Shown piece by piece: positions 43,732 to 55,850 of a stretch of 64,000 bases of DNA. The stretch is from Paragorgia papillata (Eukaryota > Cnidaria > Anthozoa > Scleralcyonacea > Coralliidae): assembly GCA_035771165.1 (NCBI GenBank), contig JAWNZC010000406.1, forward strand, positions 3,016,001-3,080,000, read 5' to 3'. The position numbers were made by a program, and so were the translations under genes. The notes under the pieces were generated by a model. It searched no databases. It worked only from the letters and a program-made list of their open reading frames with translations, and was not told where the DNA came from. Numbering within the stretch: position 1 is the first letter of the stretch; the number at the start of each line of letters is the position of its first letter.

Positions 43732-46700
43732 ATGTCTTGTCTTTCGGAAATTTTATTATCTTGCTGTTTTTTGCTGTTGAAGTATGTAACTACTTGCCGG
43801 AAATGACGTTTCCAAATGAGGTTTTGGGAAAAAATGTTATTAGAATAGAATTAAATGTTACTTCTAATAAAAAATTAAGTGCGAAATAGATGCGTAGTGT
43901 TGTAAACACATCTTTCCAAAAACTCATTTCTTTCTCGATGTTACTTCTTGTAAGTAGTTACAAACTTTGGCAGGGAAAAAGCCCTCGAAAAGGAAATTGT
44001 GGAACGTCAAGATATATTACAATTTTGCTTAGTAACACCTATTGCGAATATGAAGATCCCCACAGGTCAGATGCACTTTTAAGTTTACTGAAATTGAGAA
44101 TTTTTAGAAAACCTACGTAACTTATTATATAAAAAGTGGAAAATATCAAAAGTTTGATCGCAAAACTACGTACTATATTCAAATATTACATTATTAAACA
44201 CTCTCTCGTAAATCCACAGTGATACATTCTTCTTATTTCTGGTTCTAGGTTATCGCCTAAACACCACAGTAAGCAGGAATCTTTATGCTCTATCAGGAAT
44301 AGATTGTGTTCTTTTGTGTATTCAAAATGATCAGTGTTGCCGATCAGTGAATTACAGAAAGAGTCCTTTGTATGACGGGAAAGAAAACTGTGAGCTACTT
44401 TATACTGTAGCATCCGAACACCCTGGGTATTTAATGAAAGACAAAAACTACGATTACTACGTTTTGCTTCAACCAAACAGAGTAAGTGTAAAATACCAGT
44501 TGACTTTAATATAGATTCTTCTTGTAGTTTGTAGATAATTTATAACAAACCACAGGTTGTAATTCGATTTACCAACATTTAATTTTGGTATAATGTTTTG
44601 AAAGTCTCTGCTATTTATTCGACCCTATCATGCCCATTGTTGTTGGAAAACGCCGTTCTCTTTTTTACTCTGTGTAACACCAAACAATTTCACTCGTCAA
44701 GGGAGACGCCTTGGCAAACGATACAAGGAGGGGTTGAATTATGTATGTCATGACAATCTAGTATGTTCTATTGAAAAAGTTTTAACAGAAAAATATAGGA
44801 GCGTGCAGTTTGTTGATATCAACTTCAAAAGTGTTATCGGCGTGTGTCGTCAACACTTCGGGCTACATTACGCCGTCGGAAAACCTAACAAGATAGCGCC
44901 GTTTAATTGGGGACACTCCATATGTAATACAAAAGTATTGTGGACCCGCAGTCCAGTTATATATAGGTCAGTGGTGCTACCCGACTGTCCGGTCAACTAC
45001 TGAAAATTAATGTTAATACACTGAGCGTCATTTTGGCACTTGAGTATTTAGTGTTTTCCCCATTAACAAGTAAAATCGTTTGGCGTTAGCTAGAGTAAAA
45101 TACAAGAGTAAGTGCTCATGATTGGTACTGAAAGAGTTAAACAAGTATTATTTTTACAAAAATAAATTTAGCCATTACCTGCATTGACTAATAGCGATGG
45201 TGGTTTACTTGCTATTTAGACAGCTTTTGATTGTCGCTGTTCTGCGTGTACAAATGATGGAACATGTGATGAACATTCGAAGAAATGTTCTTGTCAGTCT
45301 GGCTTTACTGGGAAACAATGCGAGGAAGGTAATGAGAAACAAAACTTAAATTTCTGAAATATCGGAAACAGTCTCGTCCTATTGTTTTTCAGTTAGTTTA
45401 ATGATGGTAAATTTTTTAGTATTACCGTGCAAGAAACCTAAACATTTTTTTATTATAAGCATCTTTGAATACTGTATGTGTGATAGTGAGACTCACTGCA
45501 CATGTATTTGCATTTTCTTTCTAAAATACATCCATGATTTTCTACACAATTCAGGTGATATCCTGCCGAAACAGAGAACATAGGAGTCTAAAGCCCTGTT
45601 TACACGGCCAAAATTTAAACGGGATCTCAGCCACATCTGACTTAAGCGGGCTTAAAATATCCGTGAAAACAGATCGGCGTAAATTAATCGCGATTAGTTT
45701 GCACCACCTCAAGGAGGTGGATTAAACTGAGCACGATCAGTTAATTGCGCTTAACTTGGCCGTGTAAACGCAATGCGATTGAAAAACGCTTGCTATTAAT
45801 ACGGTGTTATTAATACGACAAAATGCATTTTTTTGCCCTGCTGTAGAAGCTTCCATCTCGCTATTCTTTGTTCCTTTGTTTCTTTATTTCTTTTAGCTAT
45901 TACCGTTTCTCGTGTACCGATGTCTTCCGTCGTTTTTTGACGCACGCTACCCATACGAAGCTTCCAAAACCAAATATATAGCTCGTCCGTCATGTTGAAT
46001 AATGGTGTACGTGTTTTAGTAAGGGATTATTAAATGACCGTGTAAACGCACCAAGGTGGCACATTTTAAGCACGCTTAACTTAAGCGTGCTTAAATTTTG
46101 GCCGCGTGTAAACAGGGCTTTAGAGAAGGGCCTTCGCTCGAAACGTAAGACTCCTATGTTCTCTGTTTCGCCAGTATATCAAACCCTAAGATAGATTTAT
46201 GTTATATATACTAGAAATACATGAATGCAACAACCCCTCGCCAGCTTTTATTAAATGCTTTTTTGAAACACCCCCTACCCACCCACCCTGATTGAAATAA
46301 GCACACCTGATATACAGCCAATATATAAAAACAAACGGATATAAAAACAAATGATAATCCTCAAGATAATTGTATAATTTATGGATAAGATGACTAAACT
46401 GATTTAACATATCAAAGCAAAACTTACATTTCATTATTAAATTCTGGTTGTACAAAATATGTTTTTAGGAGGTTTCAAAAGGGATTATTTTTAAGAAGCT
46501 TTAAATGCCTTCCCTATGCATACATGTTTGCAAAGGCAGAATTAAAAGTCAACAGCTCAAAAATTACATTTATAATGTAAGAGTCCGAGATAAAACAATT
46601 CGGTAGAATCGGATTCTAGAAAGAAGTAGTAAACAGACAACGTTTCAGTCGAAAATTTGGAAATACAGCCAAAAATATCGCCAAAGCCCACGAATATTTA

Positions 46701-47159
46701 ATAAATAAAAGGTGCGTCCGTGCATGCAATGCCAATGAAAAACATCACGTCTACATAAGCTTATAAAGGTAGTGTTTTAAGTTAGCTTTAGTTTAGCTGA
46801 TTTATGGTTTGGACGAGCAAAGGGAAAGCACGAAAACGTGAAGCTGTATATTGTTTAGGTTAAGCGAAAACTTGAAAACAACAAGAATCCTACCGTTAAC
46901 TTTAAAATTATTTGACCACGGTGTGACTACAAGCACTGCAGATCGAGTTTTTGTCTACCATACGGCGTTTGGTTTGTTCAAGTTCTCTGGTTTCTCTTCA
47001 AGATATATTAAACGGGTTGTTTGTATCCTTCTTTTCTTCGTGCTCCATTTCGTTTCGTTTAAATAAACGAAAGCAAAATACTATTTGTTTGAGAGTTTAT
47101 AGTTTTCTTCATCGCTAGTCACCAGTGTCCAACAATTCTTACCGCGTGACACCGTACCA

Positions 47160-47231
<72 letters not shown>

Positions 47232-50200
47232 CCCAGATTTCGTCTCGCTCGCTTTTTCTACACGCGTGTAAAGTGGACTACACGCATGTTGAGATTAGCA
47301 CCCTCACCGGGCTCCGGGGCTTCGGCCCTACTATATACGCCCGGGCTCGGGGATCACCTTTTTTCAACCCTGCTATTTAAACCAAATTATGTTTTATTAA
47401 TTTATTGGTTTTTAGGCATTTTTAATTATTAAAGTTACTTCTGAAAAGCTGATATCTTTTTAACATTTGATTTTGATTTAACATTTTTCATACAGACATT
47501 ACGTCATCGTAATTGTCATCATCATAATATGATAATACTAATCATAATTATTAGCCAACAAAGTCGGTTTTCTTTGATCTATCGTGGGATATATATCACG
47601 AACATCCCGAAAATCGGTGCTATAAGCCTATAACCTATATATATATATATATACAGCATTCTTGTACGCCCTCGATTTATAAAACAACTAATTACATGAC
47701 CTTGCATGGTTGGTTCAATAACCCTTACTTATTGTCGTTATTATCCTCATTGTTATAGTAACGACCATCTTTATTATTTCATTATCATGACTATCATGTA
47801 TCTATACAGAGCAAATTAAAAAGTAAGTAACTATTTTTTTACAGCTCCAGATACATGTAGAAAGGTACAGCAAATGGGATTAAGCTCTGGTGATGGTGAA
47901 TATAGATTGTATTTGCAACTTCCAACTTGTTTGGTTTCTGCTCGAATCTACTGCGCTGATATGAATTCAGATACACCAACTGAATATGTTACCTTGCCTG
48001 CTGGAAGGACCGTAAACTTTGCTTTTGATAACCGACCAAGTTTTTTACCAAGAATTAGAGCTGAGCATGGGAAAACTGAATTTGAGAAGGTAGGATACAT
48101 ATTTTCTACCTGAAGAGCAACTTTATCACCGATTAATCATGCGAACGTTCTTTATTATTTCAAGAACACTTTGATATTTTTTAACCCACGGCAATCTTAA
48201 TAGACCATTTGCACTTTGACGTGCGGATGGCGTTGGGCGACTACAACTACCAGAATGCTTTTCCAGTATTCTAGGGTTTTAGCTAAAAGGGATGACTCAA
48301 AAGGACCCGCGACCTGTCCTTTCGCGACTTTTCCAAAATATGTCGTCAATTTATTTTTAAAATTTGTTTTCAAATTTGTCGTCAAGTTTCATTGAGTATC
48401 AAGATTTTAGCAATCTTTTCGATACCCTGACCACAACATAAACTCTAACTCTAATCAGAAATCTGATTTATCTCTTTCACTGCCAAAAATACTGCATGGC
48501 AAAGCATTCAGGTACATGTAGTTGTATAGTCACTTATTGCCATCTCACATCATCGCGAAAATGGCCTATTGGGCCGGTTAACTGTGGGTTAATTAGCGAG
48601 ATAGGGATAGTGAGCGCAAACAAACATTGTTTCTGCATCCAAATCTCAACCAAATAGAACCAAATTTTGAAAGAGTTGGTCCTTGGTTTATGATCAATCT
48701 TTTCACATACTTTCATAAAAATCTGTGCAGTATTTTGTGAGATATCCTGGAGACAGACGGACAGAAGGACAAACAGAAAGACAGACAAAGAGAAGTAAAA
48801 CTATAACCTCTTAGCGGATCGGTAATAACATTTATCGAACAATCATTGGCATAAAACAAATGATTAAACGGCCCCATTCACTAGAGTGATAACCATTTAT
48901 CACACTGTATGCGTACTTATCCGAGTTGAATCTTTATTAAACTCGCACTGTAAAAACTGATTGGTTGAAACAACCTATTTGAATTGGTTGTCTCAGACTC
49001 ACGTTTTGACCAATTTTTAAAGGTTAAAACAACTTATTATTGGTTGAAACAACCAAAATATGGTTATTTCAACCAAATGTTTTGGTTGTTTCAACCAATT
49101 AAAATTGGTCTGAGTCTGAGACAACCATTAAAATTGGTTGTTTCAACCAATCAGTTTTTACAGTGCGCGCGGATAAATACGCATACAGTGTTATAATAAC
49201 GTGTCTGTTGGTATAATGAAATGTGGGTGTGTCGTGAGATAAAATAATCTTAATTGTTTTACCATACATGGATTATATATATGATCAAACTTTTCTCACA
49301 AACTATATAATATGATCCAAACGCTATGGTGGAGAATTTAGAAAGATGCAAAATAGTATAACTACAACTACAACTACAACTACAACTACAACTACAACTA
49401 CAACTATATATATATATTTATAGCGCAATTGTAATGACGCGCGTCTGTCTTTTAACGGAAATCTATAAACGACAAAGTGTATTGATAAACATCGAGTAAT
49501 CTTTTGTCTGCTGAACAAGGGTCATCAGAAAACCCGACTTGTTACACCTATATAGAAATTAAAATCGACCTAAATTTAGCAAGGAGGCCGGAGGCTTTAA
49601 TCTTGAAGAATTTGTAACTAAAGGTTAACAACAGAAAAATGGTTGCAGCAAAATAATCATAATATGCAAATATAGAATAAGACATTCCGAAAATAATGTC
49701 ATCCAGAAAACTCGAGATATGACTTAAAACAAGTGGAACTATGCTGTGAAATATTAATATTTCTACTTTATTTAAGTCATCTTCAGACGAGTAAAATATA
49801 TTTTTCAACTAGTCGGTCTTAAACATTACAAATTCGCAATGAAAATGTTTAATTGTTTAAAAGACTTTGCATCCACGATTTAACCAGAGGATACCTTGGT
49901 TGTATACGTTAGCATAAAAGTTATGTAAAAACTTATATCAAGTATTCGAATTTGCTGATTAACATATTCTGCTTTTCAAATTAGATTCGCCTCAAGCTCC
50001 CTGAACGCATGGTTCAACTAGATGATTGGCGTTTTGCAGAGTTAGTTTCTGGAAACGTAAATAAATCGTACGGCTTCGCCGGGGATTGTGTATGGCGGGA
50101 CTGTGATAAATATGTAACAGAAGCAACTGGGCAGTCTATAGCGAATCTGGTTGGCACCGATTTTAAATTTCCGCAGACGATCCCTTACTTTGTGCACTTT

Positions 50201-50332
50201 TTCCCATTATGTGCCGATCGCTCTTATTCCCCATCGATGAGCCCTGATCGAAAAGTTTGGTCGGTGAAATGTGGTGGTTATTGTGGAGAATGTTATCCAG
50301 AACAGCTGATTCTGAATGTTGATGGCTGTTAG
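43732..50332 (+). CDS. Secreted PAN-EGF-GON domain protein, intact copy B
   Basis: Six exons: 43732-43781, 43974-44065, 44249-44481, 45220-45328, 47845-48089, 49985-50332. All introns are GT-AG and every phase joins (2, 1, 0, 1, 0), giving 358 codons plus TAG. Exon 1 encodes a hydrophobic signal-like start (MSCLSEILLSCCFLLLK). Exon 3 is a PAN/Apple module (DCVLLCIQNDQCCRSVNY, CELLY). Exon 4 is one EGF repeat (CSACTNDGTC, CSCQSGFTGKQC). Exons 5 and 6 form a GON domain as at the C terminus of ADAMTS9/20: EYVTLPAGR, IRLKL, QLDDWRFA, VWSVKCGGYCGEC. No protease or thrombospondin repeat is present, so this is a short extracellular GON protein, probably matrix- or mucus-associated. The donor of exon 2 (GTCAGA) is weak. 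Confidence 0.8.
44734..45003 (+). other. Open frame of 89 codons in GON intron 3, doubtful
   Basis: Open in copy B but not along its full length in copy A (11040-11330), where a stop and indels interrupt it. It lies between inverted members of the CTAACRCCAAAC dispersed repeat (about 44660 and 45075), so it probably belongs to an inserted element. The peptide (SVIGVCRQHFGLHYAVG) is not recognised. Confidence 0.25.
45591..46120. mobile_element. TA-flanked MITE in GON intron 4, copy B
   Basis: The ends AAGCCCTGTTTACACG and CGTGTAAACAGGGCTT are inverted, with arms continuing GCCAAAATTTAA. TA is on both sides (45589-45590, 46121-46122). It occupies the same spot, relative to the surrounding inverted repeat, as the unrelated MITE at 11990-12392 in copy A. 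Confidence 0.75.
46205..47352. other. Copy B-specific insertion with TA microsatellite
   Basis: Copy A runs directly from AAGATAGATTTATG to ATCACCTTTTTTCAACCCTG; copy B has about 1.15 kb between them. It includes a long TA run at 47163-47223 and a GC-rich end (GGGCTCCGGGGCTTCGGCCC, about 47308-47327). No ORF or clear terminal repeat is seen. Confidence 0.6.
48946..49165. mobile_element. MITE in the intron 5 hairpin, copy B
   Basis: Perfect 30-bp inverted ends (CACTGTAAAAACTGATTGGT) are followed by several GGTTG/CAACC repeats. It interrupts the right arm of the hairpin that is intact at 14202-14275 in copy A. I find no clean target duplication. Confidence 0.8.
49363..49408. repeat. (CAACTA)n microsatellite
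   Basis: Seven to eight ACTACA/CAACTA hexamers in copy B only; copy A has ATAACTATATATATAGCG at this place. Confidence 0.9.
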
Positions 50333-52320
50333 AAGTATAAGGTTCTTTTTTCTTGGATTTTAAAGAACGTCTAAGCAGCGCAACTCAAGAGCAACTACGC
50401 AACTCATAAACTCCAGCGCATAGCCTCAAGGAGATTTATTGATTCATTTATTTTGTACTGTAATTACAAGGTCACCTTGGAAATCCTTTGTTTTAAGAGG
50501 GACGATTAATGTCATATTTCCCTCATCAATACTGGATGGAGAGACTAGTTCTAAACGTCCCTCGTACAATCGTACAGTATTCGTGAGAGACAATTAGGCT
50601 GAACGTCCCTCATTAGTATACATTGCTATATTAATGAGGAAATCGTCCCTCATAATAATCATCGCGGCGATCTTAGTACTTTTAGTCTACTGCTAAAGAA
50701 AATATGTGAGCACTGTTAACAGAAGATAGTCTCTCTCCTGAACAACCCCGGTTAAAATTGTTGCAAAGCTGAATTAATCCTCTTTATTTAATCTTATTTT
50801 AGCCTCCAAAAGTTACGGGGTAAGTCTTTGCCCATGTGTACATTCTGTCTATTTCCTCGGTGACCGTGCAATTACAAACCAAACATGACATTTATTAGAC
50901 GTGATTAAATGCCCTTAAGCGTGAGGAGGGTTTGAGGAAGTGCCCTTTAAAATGGCACTTCCACAAACTCTTTCTCGGCTTTCGGGGACATTTAATCACC
51001 AATAACCCTCAATGCCATGTATTTATCTTATAATTAAACATTGGAAGGTGATCATAATTCATAATGAATTATAAGGTAGCACAAAGCGCTTGTAATTTCA
51101 CAAAATATAATATTGTACAGCTTTTACTTGTTTCCGGGGTGGATTTAGCTTATAAATAAATTGCTTAAAAATGTCAACTTCTGCAGCTAGTTAATAATTA
51201 GTTAATTTATATTAACCCGGCGAATGATTTTTAATAAAAGCCACGATAAATACATATTTCAAAATTTAACAACTGGCGTTTCGATACTGACCTACATGAA
51301 TCATAGGTTTTCCGGATGTGAACAGGCTACATGAATTGGTGACAAAATACGTTTGGACACTTCTTATTTGTGATAATCACCTAATATAGTCTATATAATT
51401 CTTTCGTAATAAAGTTTATTCCCTCCTTTAAAGCCGGTTTTCCACTGGCGAATTTTGTCGCGGCACTAATTAGAAATCTATTCCAATTTATTCAATTTTA
51501 ACAATAGAAATAACAATAGAAAAATTCGCCAATGGAAAACCGTTTAAATAGAAAAACCTAACAAACGTTGAAAAGAGCGCCCAAACAGTAACTAACACTA
51601 CTAGTGAGAAGGAAGCTCGTGCAGGAATACTTAATACAAAAAACTTTGCTCTTTAATCGAAGTGCCCCAACACTTGATTGATTGTAATGACTTCTTGGAT
51701 TGAATAAACTATTTACAGGATTGAAATTAAAGGTACATTAATTATAGGAATATATAATTTAAAAAAATTTCTGAATAGCCTAAAATATTCAACAACAGTT
51801 GTTCTTTATTCTGTGGTTCAGGTACGTAAATAGTAAAGACAGCATTTCTTTTTATTGCATTATAATGCGTTGCAGAATTTTTGGGATTCTAACATATCTA
51901 TCAAATAATGTCATTCATTTTATATATCTCAGAAATAATTGGATTGCATTAGTCATTTTGAAAAATATTTGACAATTTGTTGATATTGCAATAGCAAAAT
52001 TTTAGAATTATAGCTCAAGTCAAAGTATTTTGGTGACTAAACTCCTCAAACTATTAAAAACCGGCAAAAACCTTCCGCATGATCAATGGCAGAGATAACA
52101 CATTAAAATAATTTATGCATTAGGTTTGGCACCTGAGAAGTTCCACGTTTGAATCAGAGTCACTCCAACGTCGCATAATGCGACAGGCCTTGCCGCTCCA
52201 AATACAATCTTCCGCTCTTATTTGGTCAGTGGATCCGCCGGCATGGTTCGACGAAGTTCGACGTTTGAATCGACGCCGCTCCAGGGTTAGGTTAAAACGC
52301 GGATGCGGCCGGCCGGACGA
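50333..52320. other. 3' flank of GON gene copy B
   Basis: No gene. A small TIR element of about 110 bp is at 51433-51542 (ends CGGTTTTCCACTGGCGAATT-like, flanked by TTTAAA), absent from copy A near 16520. Homology to copy A ends at 52036. Confidence 0.5.
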
Positions 52321-52372
52321 ACGGATATGAGGGTAAAACGCGGATATGAGGGTAAAACGCGGATATGGGAAA
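52321..52372. repeat. Short tandem repeat, 19-bp unit
   Basis: GGATATGAGGGTAAAACGC is repeated about two and a half times. Confidence 0.85.
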
Positions 52373-52689
52373 AACGATATTTTTGAAGTACTTATAAATA
52401 AAAAAGCAGGGCATAGCAAATTACTGCATATTATTCTTTTAGTGAGTTTGTCAAACAAATGCGATTTTTGCAGGTTGCATCTGCCACTATTAAACAATGA
52501 AACAATACTTTATGCTTATCTGTTGTTTGAACAATTGCACGAGGGTGGGTGGGGGTGGGGTGGTAGTTTACCATTTGATAAAAAAAGAAATTTGTAACGG
52601 AAATCCACATAATTGCATCTAGATTAAGTGGCTCAGTACACTTTTGCTTTGGGGTTATTGCGAATAGATGGGTTAGAGTTGCGGCTAAA

Positions 52690-54081
52690 TTGAACAGCAG
52701 TATTTTGCAGTGTCCAAATTTTTCTTGCTCAGGCGTTATAAAACTGAAAAAAAAATCATGGTGGTACAACTCAGTAGGGGGCAGTGTCCAGCCCGGCACA
52801 AGAAGGACGCTCCCGGTCGACGACTACCGGGATTGTATCAAAGTCGTCAACCCCATTCCGACAAGTCTACACTCGCAAGTGCATGTATATGACGCCGTTA
52901 AGGTTAATGCGACTTCGAGGAATGGGTTTAGGATAGGAACGTGGAACGTGAGAAGTTTGAATGGAGACGGGAAGATAGAGATTCTGGATGATAAGTTATT
53001 GAGAAATGGAGTGGACGTTGTGGGATTGACCGAGACCCATCTGCCTAAGAACGATGTATACCTAGATGGAAGACTGTGGAACTCGGGAGGGAAAGAGCGT
53101 AGGAAGGGGGTGGGACTCTGGGTCAGTCCAAGATGGAAGAGTTCGCTGAAGGCGTTTACAGCTGTAAGCGAGAGGCTGGCTGTAGGAAAGCTGGTAATGA
53201 AGGGGTGTTGTATGTGTGTTGTTATATGTTATGCACCGACAAGCGATCAGGCTGAGGACCAGGTTGATTTCCTTGAAAGAGTGAAGCTAATTGTGAAGGA
53301 GCACCATCGCAGACAAGAACAACTCGTTATACTTGGTGGCTTCAATGCGAAAATCGGCAAGCGAGAAGCTGGGGACTCCGAACACATTGGCAATTTTGGC
53401 TTTGGGGAAAGAAACTTAGCAGGAGAGGTACTATTAGAAGCATGTGAAGTAATGGACGTAAGGGTAAACAACACGTTTTTCCAGAATAGAGAGACGAGGA
53501 AGGTGACGTGGATATCGTGTGATGGGAGAACGAGAAACATGATAGATTAAGTGTTGACGGGCAAGGGAGCATTGTTCGTAAAAAATTGTAGGGCGTATCC
53601 GGGAATCGACCTAGAGACGGACCATCACTTGGTTGTAGCTGATTGCGGAAGACTTCGAAAGATAAAGGAGATAAGAAAAGGCAAGTCGACATTTGATAGG
53701 GACGTCCTGAGATCAGAGCAGGGTCAGCTGGTTTTCAGACGAAAGATAGAGCAATCCAAACTTGGAGTTCAGGATCTCATAGCTTCCCTACCGGCAATGG
53801 CATTGGATGTCGCGGTGAAAAAAAGACCTAGGGCTTCAAAACCGTACGTGACTAAGGAAACGGTGGAATTGGTTCAGAGAAAACAAGAGATTGGGAATCT
53901 GAAGGGGAGGAAATCGAGAGAGTACAAGGGCCTCAGCAACGAAGTGAAGAAAAGATGTAGAGAAGAGAAGGAGAAATGGTTGAATGAACAATGTGCTGAT
54001 ACCGATGAGATGGATAGGAGAAACCAGAGCAAGGCAATGTTCGCGGCAGTAAAGAGAATGACGGGACAGAAGCGTGAGTAG
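52690..54081 (+). pseudogene. RTE-like LINE endonuclease domain, truncated
   Basis: One frame of 463 codons is broken only by TAA at 53548-53550. It encodes an AP-type endonuclease: GTWNVRSLN, GLTETHLP, CYAPTSD, then GGFNAKIG (normally GDFNAKIG, so a catalytic Asp is lost), KVTWISCDGRTRN and a final DHHLVVAD. A basic linker region follows (RPRASKPYVTKETVELV, KRCREEKEKWLNEQ). The reverse transcriptase that should come next is absent; homology ends near the left end of the Polinton, so the rest may lie beyond that element or be deleted. Similar to the craniofacial development protein 2-like endonucleases of RTE/BovB elements. Confidence 0.75.
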
Positions 54082-54149
54082 TGATACCCCCCCATCGGGA
54101 GACCAAAGGGTGCCGCCTCATTAAATATTCAACTTATTATTTATTCATT

Positions 54150-54935
54150 CTCATGCTCCTTTGGGACCCTCTAACCCTAACCTTGGACTCCCTATGAGCC
54201 GCTCAGGCAAATGCTAGAGTTGATTCTGTTATAAGTACTAAAGTACGGTGTTGTGTATATACACTTTACGTCAACAGTGGATACGGTAAACGTTTGACAA
54301 GATGGATATTATTTACGATGAGTTAAAGAAAAATAACATTGATATCGACAGACACTTTGTCGTATTACCTTAAACATTTTCTAGAAGAACATAGAGTACT
54401 ATTCGACAGCCGAATGGCTGAATCACCTGAGATACCTTAGCTCCAATATTATTTGAATATTATATTAGTTAGCTTTAGAACCTAAATATTCAGACAAAAC
54501 CAGCACAGAATTATTGCTAAGCCATCGTTTATAAAAACAAGTGAAGAAACCGTAGGAAGAAGCTTAGTTTGTCAGTTTGGGAAACCATGAGAAAAACGTA
54601 CAACACGAACTTAGAACGTTTTGTGAATATTGACCAAATACCCTACTTTGAAACAATGCAGAGCTTGGTTAAATAATTCGTTGCTATGGTTTGGTATGCT
54701 ATAAGATTCTCGCACGTGCAGAACACAAAAGGGAAAAGCTATTAAAACCTCATCACGGGTCATTAGTGGTACAACTCGCTTGTATTTGCATATACTGTAG
54801 AATATGTAATTATTTGTGGGGTTGTGAAAGGATAATAAGGGATATGAAGACGCTTTAATGCGTAGGCATGTTTAGGCCAAAAAGTCATTAGCGTTGGTGT
54901 TACCATAGAGAAACCGCGTCGCGTCGTCTCATTCG
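54150..54935. repeat. Left terminal inverted repeat of the Polinton
   Basis: Blocks CTCCTTTGGGAC, CTCTAACCCTAA, TATACACTTTACG, ACCTAAATATTCAGA, CATTAGCGTTGGTGT and CGCGTCGCGTCGTCTCAT correspond, in order, to the relic's arms. The outer boundary is not fixed: homology begins at about 54150, just after the RTE fragment. A tiny frame at 54302-54373 (MDIIYDELKKNNID) has a decayed counterpart near 18468 and may be the start of a lost gene. Confidence 0.6.
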
Positions 54936-55034
54936 GATTCTGTTCTCTCACGAGTAACATCGAAAGTTCTTTGGCGTGTGTTTGAAAAGTGTTTTTTTGT
55001 GGATTTTTCTCTCTCTCTAGTTATTGTGATCAGG

Positions 55035-55612
55035 ATGTCTCAAACGGTAAGTTGTTCTTTTAAATTCTTATGAGGTCTTCTGCTCTTTTTATCAAATAAA
55101 ACTTGAATGTATACTTAGTTATGAATTATCCCTTTACGTTGTAGATTGATATGGTTGACTTCATCAAGTCTTGTGAGAGTGAGAGTTCTCTAGAGTTTCT
55201 CGAGGAGTCTTTTGTGCTCACTGAGGAGCAGAAACGGGTTGTCCTTCAACAGAAAGTTATCTTTTGGACCAACGCTATGGCTGACGAACTTCAGCGAGAG
55301 ATCGAAACACCAGCCGGTGTTGTTAGCGAAATGATGGAAAACTGGACTGACGAAGAACGGCGTGAGTTCAACGAGGATTGGGACAACGATGACTTCTTGG
55401 TCAATGACGATGAAACCGAGCAGCCAGATTCTCCTGAATCGATCGAAAACCAAGTGGGTGAAGGCGGTAAGCGAAAGCGTGGTGCCGATGAATCTCCAGC
55501 CAAACGTCAAAAACCCGAGGATTACTTCACCATCAAGTCTGTGAAACAAGTGAACGTTCGCAAGTTCAGGACCACAGGTACCGATTACACTATTGAGTTT
55601 TCACGATTTTAA
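55035..55612 (+). CDS. Polinton 5' gene with NLS; probably the polymerase N-terminal exons
   Basis: Exon 1 is only four codons (55035-55046, ATG TCT CAA ACG) before a GTAAGT donor; exon 2 starts at 55145 after TTGTAG and is in phase. It is acidic, with helical DFIKSCESESSLEFLEES-type sequence, then a bipartite nuclear localisation signal (KRKRGADESPAKRQK). Unspliced, the frame ends at TAA 55610-55612, with AATAAA at 55683-55688. A donor CAG|GTACCG at 55577/55578 is in phase with the acceptor just before the polymerase (55850/55851), so splicing would make this the N terminus of the polymerase. Both products are possible. Not recognised as a known family. Confidence 0.6.
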
Positions 55613-55810
55613 ATGTTCATGGCGTGTGGTTTCCACGTTAAACTGCGCTTTTAAGCGCTCACTTGACCGTTTGGCGTGTGATAATAAATTAAAGTTTACC
55701 ATGTTTTTTAATACTTATGTGTGGTTTCCACGTTAAACAGCGCTTTTAAGCGCTCACTTGACCGTTTGACGTGTGATATGAAATGAGGTTTACCATGCTT
55801 TTAATTCTTA
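55577..55810. repeat. Tandem repeats derived from the polymerase 5' exon
   Basis: Two 95-bp units (from about 55625 and 55720) share TGTGGTTTCCACGTTAAAC and GCGCTTTTAAGCGCTCACTT. Both, and the frame end at 55578-55612 (GATTACACTATTGAG), resemble the start of the polymerase exon at 55856-55945 (GATTATACCATCCAG, GCCGCGCTTTTCAGCACCTG). The stretch looks like decayed duplicates of that exon lying in the putative intron. The first unit carries an AATAAA. Confidence 0.6.
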
Positions 55811-55850
55811 TGACCTGGTCAAATGTGTAAAATAGTGTACTATGTTTTAG

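Larger units (their letters stand above)
39222..52036. repeat. Segmental duplication, copy B
   Basis: Collinear with 892-17041. It lacks the LINE and the exon-disrupting hAT element of copy A, but has its own insertions: MITEs at 41789-41975, 45591-46120, 48946-49165 and 51433-51542, and about 1.15 kb at 46205-47352. It contains the intact GON gene. Confidence 0.9.

Noticed and set aside
47163..47223. TA runs as replication origin or regulatory element
   Set aside because: Simple TA microsatellites recur at several non-homologous places (6899, 32070, 39180); nothing supports a function.
49324..49518. Val-rich minus-strand peptide
   Set aside because: Produced by the (CAACTA)n microsatellite.
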